Positions 8,712 through 16,626 of a stretch of DNA of 32,233 bases are shown here, piece by piece. The notes under the pieces were generated by a model. That model had not been told where the DNA came from and searched no databases. It worked only from the letters and a program-made list of their open reading frames with translations. Within the stretch, counting starts at the first letter, position 1. The number at the start of each line of letters is the position of its first letter. The stretch is taken from the NCBI GenBank assembly GCA_020722375.1, contig DYKX01000011.1, forward strand, positions 1 through 32,233, in the 5' to 3' direction. This stretch comes from Anaerolinea thermophila. GTDB taxonomy: Bacteria > Chloroflexota > Anaerolineae > Anaerolineales > Villigracilaceae. Position numbers and translations under genes: made by a program.

Positions 8712-9128
8712 ATGCCCGATCAAATTTTCCCCGAACCGACTGTGGGCGCGTTCATTTTCAACCAGAAAGGCGAAATCCTTCTGCTGCAAAGCCACAAATG
8801 GCCTGGACGATACGTCGTCCCCGGCGGACATGTGGAATTGGGCGAGCGGCTGGAGGAAGCCGTGACCCGCGAGGCGAAGGAGGAAACGGGGCTGGACGTC
8901 TACGATGTGGAGTTCATCAACTTCCAGCAATTCATCTATGACCCCGCCTTCTGGAAAAAACGTCATTTCATCTTTTTCGATTTCGCCTGCAAAACGGACG
9001 GCGCCGATGTGCAACTCAACGAGGAGGCCGAAGGCTACGTCTGGGTGGAGCCGCGGCAGGCGCTGGCGATGGAACTGGATACGTACACGCGCCGCTCGGT
9101 GGAAGAATACCTGAAGAAGCATGCGTAG
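8712..9128 (+). CDS. NUDIX hydrolase
   Basis: MPDQIFPEPTVGAFIFNQKGEILLL...VPGGHVELGERLEEAVTREAKEETGLDV; Nudix box GX5EX7REUXEEXGU satisfied. Confidence 0.93.
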   Translation: MPDQIFPEPTVGAFIFNQKGEILLLQSHKWPGRYVVPGGHVELGERLEEAVTREAKEETGLDVYDVEFINFQQFIYDPAFWKKRHFIFFDFACKTDGADVQLNEEAEGYVWVEPRQALAMELDTYTRRSVEEYLKKHA

Positions 9129-9132
9129 ATGG

Positions 9133-9163
9133 AAAACGGGTTTCCTTGCGAAACCCGTTTTTT
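9133..9163. terminator. Intrinsic terminator, probably bidirectional, between convergent genes
   Basis: AAAACGGGTTTC-CTTGC-GAAACCCGTTTT perfect 12-bp stem with flanking A/T tracts. Confidence 0.85.
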
Positions 9164-9173
9164 GTCGCTGAAA

Positions 9174-9950
9174 TTATTGCCCTGCCCGATATGGGATGGA
9201 ATCGGCAAATTCGGCCAGCGCGTTTGCCACCTCGGTGGGCTGTTCGAGCATCACCATGTGTCCCGCGCCGGGGAAGGTGACGAGACGCGCGCCAGCGATG
9301 CGGTCGCGCAGGAATTCGGAATACTTCACGGGGGTCAGGATATCGTCCGTGCCGCAGAGGATGAGGGTGGGCACGGATATTTCGCCGAGGCGCGCCATCA
9401 CGTCGAATTCGTTGCAGGCGAGGAAATCTCCGTGCAGGACGGAGGGGCGGATCTCCGCCATGCGTTGGGCGGCCAGTTCCTTCATCCGCGGGTTGACCGA
9501 GGGGCCGAACTCCGCGTCGTTGATGAGTTCGACCGCCGTCGGGAAGGTGGCTGCGCTGGAGGTGCTTTCCAGAATCTGGGGCGCCACGCGCAGGCGCGCG
9601 CCGCTTCCCACCAGACCGAGGCCGAGGACGCGCTTCGGAAAATCTAATGCGAGCGTGAGGGCAATGGCGCTTCCCATCGAATGGCCGACGAAGACCGCCG
9701 CGTTCAAGCCTGCCGCGTCCAGAAAATCCACCACAATGCTGGCATAGTCCGCGACGGACTGGTTTCCGACGCCGCCCGATTTCCCGTGCCCGGGCAGATC
9801 GAGGGCAAAGATGCGTTGACCAAGGATGCGCCTCACCTGTGGAGGCCAGTGCAGATGCGTCCCGCCTGCGCCGTGGATGAAAACCAGCGGCGGCCGCGAG
9901 ACATTTTCCGCCCCGTGGGAGAAGTAGAAGATGTGATTGAGGGTTGGCAT
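9174..9950 (-). CDS. Alpha/beta hydrolase
   Basis: 258 aa; LVFIHGAGGTHLHW, GHGKSGG, VGHSMGSAIALTLAL, GAGHMVMLEQP. Confidence 0.92.
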   Translation of the reverse strand: MPTLNHIFYFSHGAENVSRPPLVFIHGAGGTHLHWPPQVRRILGQRIFALDLPGHGKSGGVGNQSVADYASIVVDFLDAAGLNAAVFVGHSMGSAIALTLALDFPKRVLGLGLVGSGARLRVAPQILESTSSAATFPTAVELINDAEFGPSVNPRMKELAAQRMAEIRPSVLHGDFLACNEFDVMARLGEISVPTLILCGTDDILTPVKYSEFLRDRIAGARLVTFPGAGHMVMLEQPTEVANALAEFADSIPYRAGQ

Positions 9951-9982
9951 GGGAGGTTGCAGCGGCGAAATACTATCTCGCC

Positions 9983-11728
9983 TTACTTTTTATGATGCAG
10001 ACGATCCGCGGCATCTTCCGTGAGCGGAATATAGACCTGGACGCGCGTCCCCTTGCCCGGGGCAGAGTCGATGTTGAGCAGGCCGTTCACCAGTTCCGTG
10101 CGCTCGCGCAGGTTGACCATGCCCAGGCTGCCGCGCTGGTCGTAGGCTTTGTCCACGGCCTTCACGTCGAAGCCGATGCCGTCATCCACGATCTCGAGCA
10201 GGGCGATCCCCTGCTCCACCTGGCCGAGGCGAACGGTGATGGTGAGGGCGTTGGCGTGTTTGCGGGCATTGTTGACCGCCTCTTCGATGATGTAGAAAAT
10301 GACGCCCTGCTTGCCCATCTCCAGTTGGTTGGTTAACTTCGAGTCAATGTTGATCACCACGTTTTGGTTGAACGTCTCGCGCATTTTCTCGGCCATGGCC
10401 TGTAATGCCGCGCCCAATCCCTGCGACTCGAGGATGAGCGGCCTCAACGTAAACAGCATGTGGCGGATTTCCTTGGTGGTGCGGTGCGCCAGGTCTTCGA
10501 GTTTGACCAACTCATCGGAAGCCATGGCAGGATTACGGTCCAACATGCGGCGGGCGAGGTTGATGCGCATGGCGATCGCCGCGACGGATTGGGTCGGCCC
10601 GTCGTGCAGGTCACGCGCCAGTTTCTTGCGCGCTTCCTCGTGGACCTCCACCATGCGGTTCTTCTCCTCGACCAGGTCCTGGTAAAGACGCGCATTCTGA
10701 ATGGCAATCACCGATTGCCGCCCGATAATCTCCAGCATGGAGACACGGTCTGGCGTGAAGTATTGCGGGTCGGGATGCGCAAACAGCATCGCGCCGTACA
10801 CGTTGAAGCCGCTGCGTAAAGGGAAACAGTAAATCGAGGTACAGGCGCGCAAAGCGATGATGCGGCTGAGTTCGGGGTCGTAGCCAATATCGTTGGAAAG
10901 GACAGGTTCGCCCTCATCCACCACTTTTTTCAGAATCCCCTCCGCGCCAAGCAAACTGACCTTTTGATCGGCATTGGTGAAGCGCCGCGCCGAACCGATG
11001 CGGAGTTTGTCGCCCTTGAAGAGCAGCACCGCGCTGACGAGTTTCCCGTCATCGCCCGCCTCGGGGTCGGCGTCGAGCGCGGTGTGACCCATGTCGAGGG
11101 CGGAGTCGAGCACGCGCTTGTAACTGAGCGTGGCCGTCAACGTGGAGGTCAACTCGTAGATGGCGCGCATGCGCTCGCTTTCGATGTGCCATTTTCGTTC
11201 CTGCTCGCGCAGGCGTTTCTCACGGGCTTCCCGCAAATAGCCCGCCAGTTTATTCCCCATCAGGCCAAACACCACCCCCAGGATCAGCGTGACCGCCATC
11301 GAAAGCAGGATGGGCAGGCTCACGGAAAATGTGCGCGTCTCCAGCCAGGCGCTCCCAAATTGGAGGACGGCAAAAAAGGCCGCCACGATCATGGTCCCCG
11401 TCATCTCGAAATACACCGAGGCGGTCAGGATGGGCAGGATGGGCGACCATGAGGCGGGACCCGTCAGACCGCCCTGCAGGAAGAAAAAGATGGCGGTGAA
11501 GACGATGTCCACGCTCAGGCCGATATAGCGGTGCCATTTCATGCGCGTGTTCGTCGCCGCGAAAAAGGTCATGGCCAGGTTCCACAGCAGGAGCGCGATC
11601 AGCGGCCATGAAGTCGCGAATGCCAACTCCCCGCCGAGCCCAAGCGAAACGAGCAGTCCCGCCTGCGTGATCCAACGCAGGGAGATGACGAACCAGTCGG
11701 CGATATAGGGTGAATCGAACGTACGCAT
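9983..11728 (-). CDS. Membrane sensor histidine kinase with GAF-like region, HisKA_3 dimerisation region and ATPase domain
   Basis: 581 aa; N-terminal TM helices, EEARKKLARDLHDGPTQSVAAIAMRINLARRML (HisKA_3), VINIDSK...EEAVNNARKHANA (N box), DDGIGFD, GSLGMVNLRER. Confidence 0.92.
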   Translation of the reverse strand: MRTFDSPYIADWFVISLRWITQAGLLVSLGLGGELAFATSWPLIALLLWNLAMTFFAATNTRMKWHRYIGLSVDIVFTAIFFFLQGGLTGPASWSPILPILTASVYFEMTGTMIVAAFFAVLQFGSAWLETRTFSVSLPILLSMAVTLILGVVFGLMGNKLAGYLREAREKRLREQERKWHIESERMRAIYELTSTLTATLSYKRVLDSALDMGHTALDADPEAGDDGKLVSAVLLFKGDKLRIGSARRFTNADQKVSLLGAEGILKKVVDEGEPVLSNDIGYDPELSRIIALRACTSIYCFPLRSGFNVYGAMLFAHPDPQYFTPDRVSMLEIIGRQSVIAIQNARLYQDLVEEKNRMVEVHEEARKKLARDLHDGPTQSVAAIAMRINLARRMLDRNPAMASDELVKLEDLAHRTTKEIRHMLFTLRPLILESQGLGAALQAMAEKMRETFNQNVVINIDSKLTNQLEMGKQGVIFYIIEEAVNNARKHANALTITVRLGQVEQGIALLEIVDDGIGFDVKAVDKAYDQRGSLGMVNLRERTELVNGLLNIDSAPGKGTRVQVYIPLTEDAADRLHHKK

Positions 11729-11818
11729 CTTTTGTATGATACCCGAAAAACTGCGGCCAGGCTTTCGGCAGACGTTACAGGTGAATTACGGATTCGAGCG
11801 AATCCAGGTTTTCTGGTC

Positions 11819-12547
11819 TTAAATCTCGTATCCCATCTTCTTCAGGGCGGGACCAAAGCGCTCGGCCATGACTTTTTGTTGCTCCGCGTCATAGGATTGG
11901 CGGAAGCGCCCGATCTTGCCCTTGTAAAAATGCAGACCCTGCTGGCTGTCGTTCGCGCCGGGACGATACTGCTCGATCACTCTCTGGACCTCGGGCTGGC
12001 CGCCGTCCAATTTGAGGAATCCAACCAGACGGGTGATCTCCTCATCGTAATTCGTCAGCAGGTCTTCGTAGCGGGCGATGAGGGGAGTCTTTTCCTGCAT
12101 CCACTTTTCCCAGATGCGAACATATTCCGTCATGAAGTCGAGCGTCTTCTGGAAATCGGTGAGATGCGAAAAGGCGTTGGGACGTCCCTTCGAGATGGCG
12201 CGCTGACCAAAGTCAAAGGCGGAAAGCATGGCATCGCGCGGGTCGCGGTAGATGTAGGTAACTTTCAACAGGCCGATCGCTCCGAGAAACCGCGACGCGG
12301 CCGACGGTCCCGCGTGAGCCTTGATGACAAAGGTGTTCCCCGTCAGCGCGGGGACGGTCACCATCGCCAATCGTCGGGCGGAGAGGACGCCGATGTTGCA
12401 GTTCACTTCAGTCAATATTTTTTGCAGACGATACTTCTCGCGAATATCGCGGGCATCGGCACAGCCTGTGGTCGCCATCAGGTCGTGGATGACATTGTAA
12501 TGCCAGCCCGACCCGGCGCGCGGCATTCCGACAGAAAGAACGATCAT
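11819..12547 (-). CDS. Sulfotransferase family protein
   Basis: 242 aa; MIVLSVGMPRAGSGWHYNVI (PAPS-binding-like loop), TYIYRDPRDAMLSAFDFG. Confidence 0.8.
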   Translation of the reverse strand: MIVLSVGMPRAGSGWHYNVIHDLMATTGCADARDIREKYRLQKILTEVNCNIGVLSARRLAMVTVPALTGNTFVIKAHAGPSAASRFLGAIGLLKVTYIYRDPRDAMLSAFDFGQRAISKGRPNAFSHLTDFQKTLDFMTEYVRIWEKWMQEKTPLIARYEDLLTNYDEEITRLVGFLKLDGGQPEVQRVIEQYRPGANDSQQGLHFYKGKIGRFRQSYDAEQQKVMAERFGPALKKMGYEI

Positions 12548-13965
12548 TGTTTCTCCGTAACATTGATTGAAAGTCCCGCCATGATCCCAGGGATGACCCA
12601 GATATTTGGCGCGGCAAGCGAATCCTGGGTCACATTATACAGGCCAATCGCCAGCCATGCAAAAAGCGCGGCAATGCCGAGGAAGCGGCGGAGACCATCC
12701 TGTTGTAAGTGCGAGAGAGAATCGGCCAGCGTAGAAAAGAGAAAAACAAAAAACAAAACGAATCCCACCAGACCCGTTTCGGCCAGCAGGCGGATGTAGA
12801 GATTCTTCGGGTTGGGAAACAGCCTGTTTTGCGGGTTCAATTGTTTCGCGATCTCTGGGACGGTGGTGAGAGTCCAGTCGGGCAGGTTGTCGTAGATCCA
12901 GAATCCGCTGGCGCCGAGTCCCACGCCCAGGATGGGATGTTCCTCGAAGGCGGCCAGCGCGCCCGTAGCGTAGGCGCTGCGTCCGCCCGCGTTGATGTCG
13001 GTCAGGTACTCGCTCAGGCTGTCGGCGGAGGTGTCCCACAGGCGTTTGAAATAATTTTTCTGGCCTAGGAAGAGCGCCGCCCCCGTCAGAACGCCGATGA
13101 CGGCCGCGATCATCGCGAGGCGCAACAACCAGCCGCGGCGGAATCCGCCGAAGAACCACGTCCACGCCGCGCGGAGGTGGCCGCGTCCGACGAGGAGGAA
13201 GACGAGTCCCGCGATGCCGACACCGATGAGCAATCCGCCGCGCGAGTAGGTGGCGAGAAGCGTCAGCGTGGACAAGGCCAGTAGAACAGGTTCCAGCCAT
13301 TTCGTGCGCGTGAGGCGGGTATTCGTCATCAGCGCCGCGAACAAAATCGGCAGGTACATCGTCACGATCTGCCCCGCCAGCCAGGACGGTTCGTAGGCCA
13401 TCCCTGAGATTCGATTCGTGCGGACGAGTTCGCGCATCGAGAAGGCCAGTTGCCAGTGCGTGACCATTTCTTTTTCGAGCAGGGGCGTGTAAAACGTGAC
13501 GGCTTGCAGGCCGCACCAGGCCAGGTCGAGGCCGAGGCCTGCCAGCATCCAACGCAGGGTGAATTTGACTTCGGCCTCGTCGCGGTTCATCCAGGCGGCG
13601 GAGAGGAAGAACGCCAGCCCGATGACGAGGGTGACGAGGGCGCGGACGGCGCGTCCGAAATATTCCTGCCCGCGCAACGGGATCGGGTCGTTCAGGACGC
13701 CGAGGCTGGTCGCGGCGAAGATGGCGGCCGCGAAGGCCGCGAGCAGGATCGTGCTTCCCGTCCACGGGAAGGGACGCTGGCGGCGGATGGATTGGATCAG
13801 CAAAAGAGGGAGGAGAATCGCCAGCGGGTAGAGCGCCAGCGGGCGGACGTAGGTGGTCTCGCCGAGAAACGGGAACCAGCGAAAACTAGTGACGGGCAGG
13901 GACACGAGCGCCGCGGCCCATAACCAACGCGAAATACGGTGAGAAATATCGGAAGAGGAGGACAT
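12544..13965 (-). CDS. O-antigen ligase/polymerase-like multi-TM protein
   Basis: 473 aa, many TM helices, EEHPILGVGLGASGFW and PKNLYIRLLAETGLVGFVLFF typical of the Wzy_C/O-antigen ligase family. Confidence 0.85.
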   Translation of the reverse strand: MSSSSDISHRISRWLWAAALVSLPVTSFRWFPFLGETTYVRPLALYPLAILLPLLLIQSIRRQRPFPWTGSTILLAAFAAAIFAATSLGVLNDPIPLRGQEYFGRAVRALVTLVIGLAFFLSAAWMNRDEAEVKFTLRWMLAGLGLDLAWCGLQAVTFYTPLLEKEMVTHWQLAFSMRELVRTNRISGMAYEPSWLAGQIVTMYLPILFAALMTNTRLTRTKWLEPVLLALSTLTLLATYSRGGLLIGVGIAGLVFLLVGRGHLRAAWTWFFGGFRRGWLLRLAMIAAVIGVLTGAALFLGQKNYFKRLWDTSADSLSEYLTDINAGGRSAYATGALAAFEEHPILGVGLGASGFWIYDNLPDWTLTTVPEIAKQLNPQNRLFPNPKNLYIRLLAETGLVGFVLFFVFLFSTLADSLSHLQQDGLRRFLGIAALFAWLAIGLYNVTQDSLAAPNIWVIPGIMAGLSINVTEKQ

Positions 13966-13990
13966 GCGAGTTACAGGCTCACTTTATACA

Positions 13991-14040
13991 GTATCGCAAG
14001 ATTTATCTTGCCCCGCGAGGCAACATGAATGTTGCAGTAC
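13991..14040. repeat. Twin-hairpin palindromic element (family B)
   Basis: GTATCGCAAGATTTATCTTGCCCCGCGAGGCAACATGAATGTTGCAGTAC; aligns with the reverse complement of 16570-16617. Confidence 0.85.
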
Positions 14041-14046
14041 TACACT

Positions 14047-14688
14047 TTATCCTTGTCGCGGCGCAAAAAACAAAACGGCAAACGCGCCGAGGAACCACGC
14101 GGCGACTGTCCCTGCCAGCAGGTACGCGCTGAGCGGCGCGCTTCGTTGTTTTGGCAGATTGGCAGATTGGGTGACTTCAACCTTGATGAAGGAGTTGAGT
14201 CCGCTTTGTGTGTCGATGTTGGCCTGCGCCGCGTCTGCAAAGGACTGCGCCCAGGCGGAGGCCAGGGTTTCGGCGCGTTGCGCGTCCCCGTCATCGGCGT
14301 AGAAATGCCAGCCCGCCTCGGCAGGTTGACTGAGTTGCAACTTCCCCTCGCGCAGTTCGCGGACGGTCACTTTGCCATCGGCATCCGCCACTGCTTGCAA
14401 GACCGCGTCCGACCAGGCGATCTCCTCCAATTTACGCGTCTCGCGTTCGAGATAGTAAAACTGTTGACGGTCAATCTCCTGCGGCCAGGCCTCTTCCAAA
14501 TTGAAATCCACGTTGACGACGGCGCGCGCCCGATACGGCGGCGGAGCGACGAAATAAATCGCCGCGCTGACAAGTCCGCCGAGCAGGGCGGCAAGGAGCC
14601 AGAAACGCCAGGCGCGCAGGAGACGGATGAGGTCGTCGGAAGAGGGAGGGGAGAAGATGAAGGATGAAGGATGAAGGATGAATTTCAT
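14047..14688 (-). CDS. Wzz-like polysaccharide chain-length/biosynthesis protein
   Basis: 213 aa with TM helices at both ends, SDDLIRLLRAWRFWLLAALLGGLVSAAIYF and RSAPLSAYLLAGTVAAWFLGAFAVLFF. Confidence 0.65.
   Translation of the reverse strand: MKFILHPSSFIFSPPSSDDLIRLLRAWRFWLLAALLGGLVSAAIYFVAPPPYRARAVVNVDFNLEEAWPQEIDRQQFYYLERETRKLEEIAWSDAVLQAVADADGKVTVRELREGKLQLSQPAEAGWHFYADDGDAQRAETLASAWAQSFADAAQANIDTQSGLNSFIKVEVTQSANLPKQRSAPLSAYLLAGTVAAWFLGAFAVLFFAPRQG
14653..14680. repeat. Heptamer tandem array in the Wzz-like N-terminus
   Basis: GAAGATG AAGGATG AAGGATG AAGGATG. Confidence 0.75.
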
Positions 14689-14727
14689 AGTTGCGAAATA
14701 GGAGATGGGGGATGCGGGTTAGAACGG

Positions 14728-14815
14728 GTACTTGTGTACGTGTGTACGTGTGTACTTGTGTACTTGTGTACGTGTTTACTTGTGTACTTGTTTACTTGTG
14801 TACCTGTGTACGTGT
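14728..14815. repeat. Octamer tandem array (11 units) upstream of the Wzz-like gene
   Basis: GTACTTGT/GTACGTGT/TTACTTGT variants in uninterrupted 8-bp register. Confidence 0.9.
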
Positions 14816-14829
14816 CTACGATCATTGAA

Positions 14830-15615
14830 TTATACGCCCAGCCTGCGCCTGAATCTCCAACTCCACAACGGCGCGATCAGTTTACGAATGTAGTATTTCG
14901 CCACGATGGGAGCGAAGAACGAGCCGCCATCGCGATAGTGGACGCGGATCATCTCCGGCCAGCAACGGTCATCGGCGGCGATGGTCTTACCCGATGTGTG
15001 GATGCGGAAATTCGCCCACGTCTGCCCCGCGAGATATTTCAATTCAGAACGCGCGGCGATGCGCGTCCACAGGTCGTAGTCCATCGCGAAATAAAAGGAC
15101 GGGTCGAGAGGCCCGACCTGTTTCCACAGCTCGGCGCGGAAGAACATCGTCTGCTGCGGGATGTGGACGTAGCCGCGGCGCAGTCGCGCCAGGTCGGTCT
15201 GGGCGGCGGGGAACTTGCCGATGACGCGTCCCTCCTCGTTGATGTAATTGCAATCCGCGTAGACCATCCCCACTTCACGATGCTCCAGCAAATATTTCAC
15301 GGCCTGTCCAACGGCGCGCGGCTCGTAGGTATCGTCCGAGTTCAGCCACGCGAGAATCTGTCCCGACGCACGCGCGAAGCCTTTGTTGATGGCGTCGGTC
15401 TGGCCGCGGTCTTTTTCGCTCACCCACCAGGCGAGTTGGTCGGCGTATTTTTGGATCACATCCACCGAGCCATCGGTCGAGCCGCCGTCCACGATAATGG
15501 TTTCGATGCGCGGATAATCCTGCGACAACACAGACTGAATCGTCGCTTCCAAATATCGCGCCTGGTTGAACGACGGCGTCACGATCGAAACGGTGGGCAG
15601 GGCAACAGGTCTCAT
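14830..15615 (-). CDS. Glycosyltransferase family 2
   Basis: 261 aa; VSIVTPSFNQARYLEATIQSVLSQDYPRIETIIVDGGSTDGS, AWLNSDD. Confidence 0.95.
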   Translation of the reverse strand: MRPVALPTVSIVTPSFNQARYLEATIQSVLSQDYPRIETIIVDGGSTDGSVDVIQKYADQLAWWVSEKDRGQTDAINKGFARASGQILAWLNSDDTYEPRAVGQAVKYLLEHREVGMVYADCNYINEEGRVIGKFPAAQTDLARLRRGYVHIPQQTMFFRAELWKQVGPLDPSFYFAMDYDLWTRIAARSELKYLAGQTWANFRIHTSGKTIAADDRCWPEMIRVHYRDGGSFFAPIVAKYYIRKLIAPLWSWRFRRRLGV

Positions 15616-15616
15616 C

Positions 15617-16558
15617 TCAGTCCCATTTCACATCGGCGTAAAAAAGGCCCGCCACATCCTCGGTCAGATCGCGGATGCGCGCGATCTCGTCCGCCGACAA
15701 ACGCTTCTTCCAATTTTCGAGATTGGCGCGGCTATCCAGTTTGACGGAATGTGTTTTGCGACTGGACAACTCCGCGGGATTTTCACTGCTCGACGCGTTG
15801 CGGATCGTTTCCTGGACTTTGGCGGTGTACGCCAACCCGAGCGACTCATACGCCCGCGCGAACCCCGCGACGGGATCGAGTGAAAGGTCCTCGTGGCGGA
15901 CGACCAAAATGGACGGTATCCGCTCGCGGGCGCCGCCCTGAGCCTGTCGAAGGGCCGCGTGGACGACGCGGTAAACCATCCGCCAGAGCAGCGCGGACTG
16001 GCCGATAATGTCGTCGGGCGGAATCCGCTCCATGTCCGCACGGAAGGGTTCGAGATGGTCGCGCATCAGCAAGGGCTGGTCGAGCAAGTCTTTGAAGTCG
16101 AACGGCCAGTTGAGTCTTTTGAGACTGCTGGCAAACCCCGCGGGGTGACGGATGGTGACGACGATGCGGCAATTGAGCCGTTCCACGAACCACGGCAGCG
16201 AGAAGACCGCGAACGGGTCTTTGAGCAACGCGGGCTGGCGCGTCACGCGTCCGCGCAGGAAGATGCCCAGGTCGCGTCCCATGCGGAGCAGGTCGCGGCG
16301 CGATTTCAGCGATTTAATTTCGGCGAGCAATCCATAGCGCAGCGCGAGGGTTTTTTGCAACGCGGGCAGAAACTCGGCTTCGTTCTCGCGCGTGATGTAC
16401 TGATACCAATGGCGGACAGGCGCGCCCATCACCCCAGGCCGATGGGACACATTGAGCGGCTCGCTGACGTAGGCGAATCCGCCCGCGGCCAGCATTTTGC
16501 CGACCCAGGTGGTGCCTGTGCGATGCGCGCCAGTGACGAGGAGGGGGTGATGAAACAT
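15617..16558 (-). CDS. Sulfotransferase family protein
   Basis: 314 aa from CAT at 16556-16558: MFHHPLLVTGAHRTGTTWVGKMLAAGGFAYVSEPLN...; RIVVTIRHPAGFASSLKRLNW. The supplied ORF (to 17857) extends too far upstream. Confidence 0.88.
   Translation of the reverse strand: MFHHPLLVTGAHRTGTTWVGKMLAAGGFAYVSEPLNVSHRPGVMGAPVRHWYQYITRENEAEFLPALQKTLALRYGLLAEIKSLKSRRDLLRMGRDLGIFLRGRVTRQPALLKDPFAVFSLPWFVERLNCRIVVTIRHPAGFASSLKRLNWPFDFKDLLDQPLLMRDHLEPFRADMERIPPDDIIGQSALLWRMVYRVVHAALRQAQGGARERIPSILVVRHEDLSLDPVAGFARAYESLGLAYTAKVQETIRNASSSENPAELSSRKTHSVKLDSRANLENWKKRLSADEIARIRDLTEDVAGLFYADVKWD
15935..15955. repeat. Short REP-like imperfect palindrome inside the sulfotransferase CDS
   Basis: GCCCTGAGCCTGTCGAAGGGC, encoding part of ALRQAQGGAR in the minus frame. 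Confidence 0.65.
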
Positions 16559-16569
16559 AGTGGAGTTTT

Positions 16570-16617
16570 GTACCGCAACATTTATGTTGCCGCTGGGCGA
16601 GATAAATCTCGCGGTAC
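16570..16617. repeat. Twin-hairpin palindromic element (family B)
   Basis: GTACCGCAACATTTATGTTGCCGCTGGGCGAGATAAATCTCGCGGTAC in the intergenic gap. Confidence 0.88.
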
Positions 16618-16626
16618 TAAAAAAAA

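Noticed and set aside
11732-12799. 355-aa + strand ORF opposite the sulfotransferase
   Set aside because: Shadow ORF; minus strand has the sulfotransferase motifs.
14728-14815. CRISPR array possibility
   Set aside because: Octamer tandem repeat without spacers or 24-40-bp direct repeats; no cas genes seen.
14671-15744. ORF with VLVYVCTCVLVYLCTC repeats as a real Cys-rich protein
   Set aside because: It is simply a translation of the GTGTACTT octamer array plus antisense of the GT2 gene.
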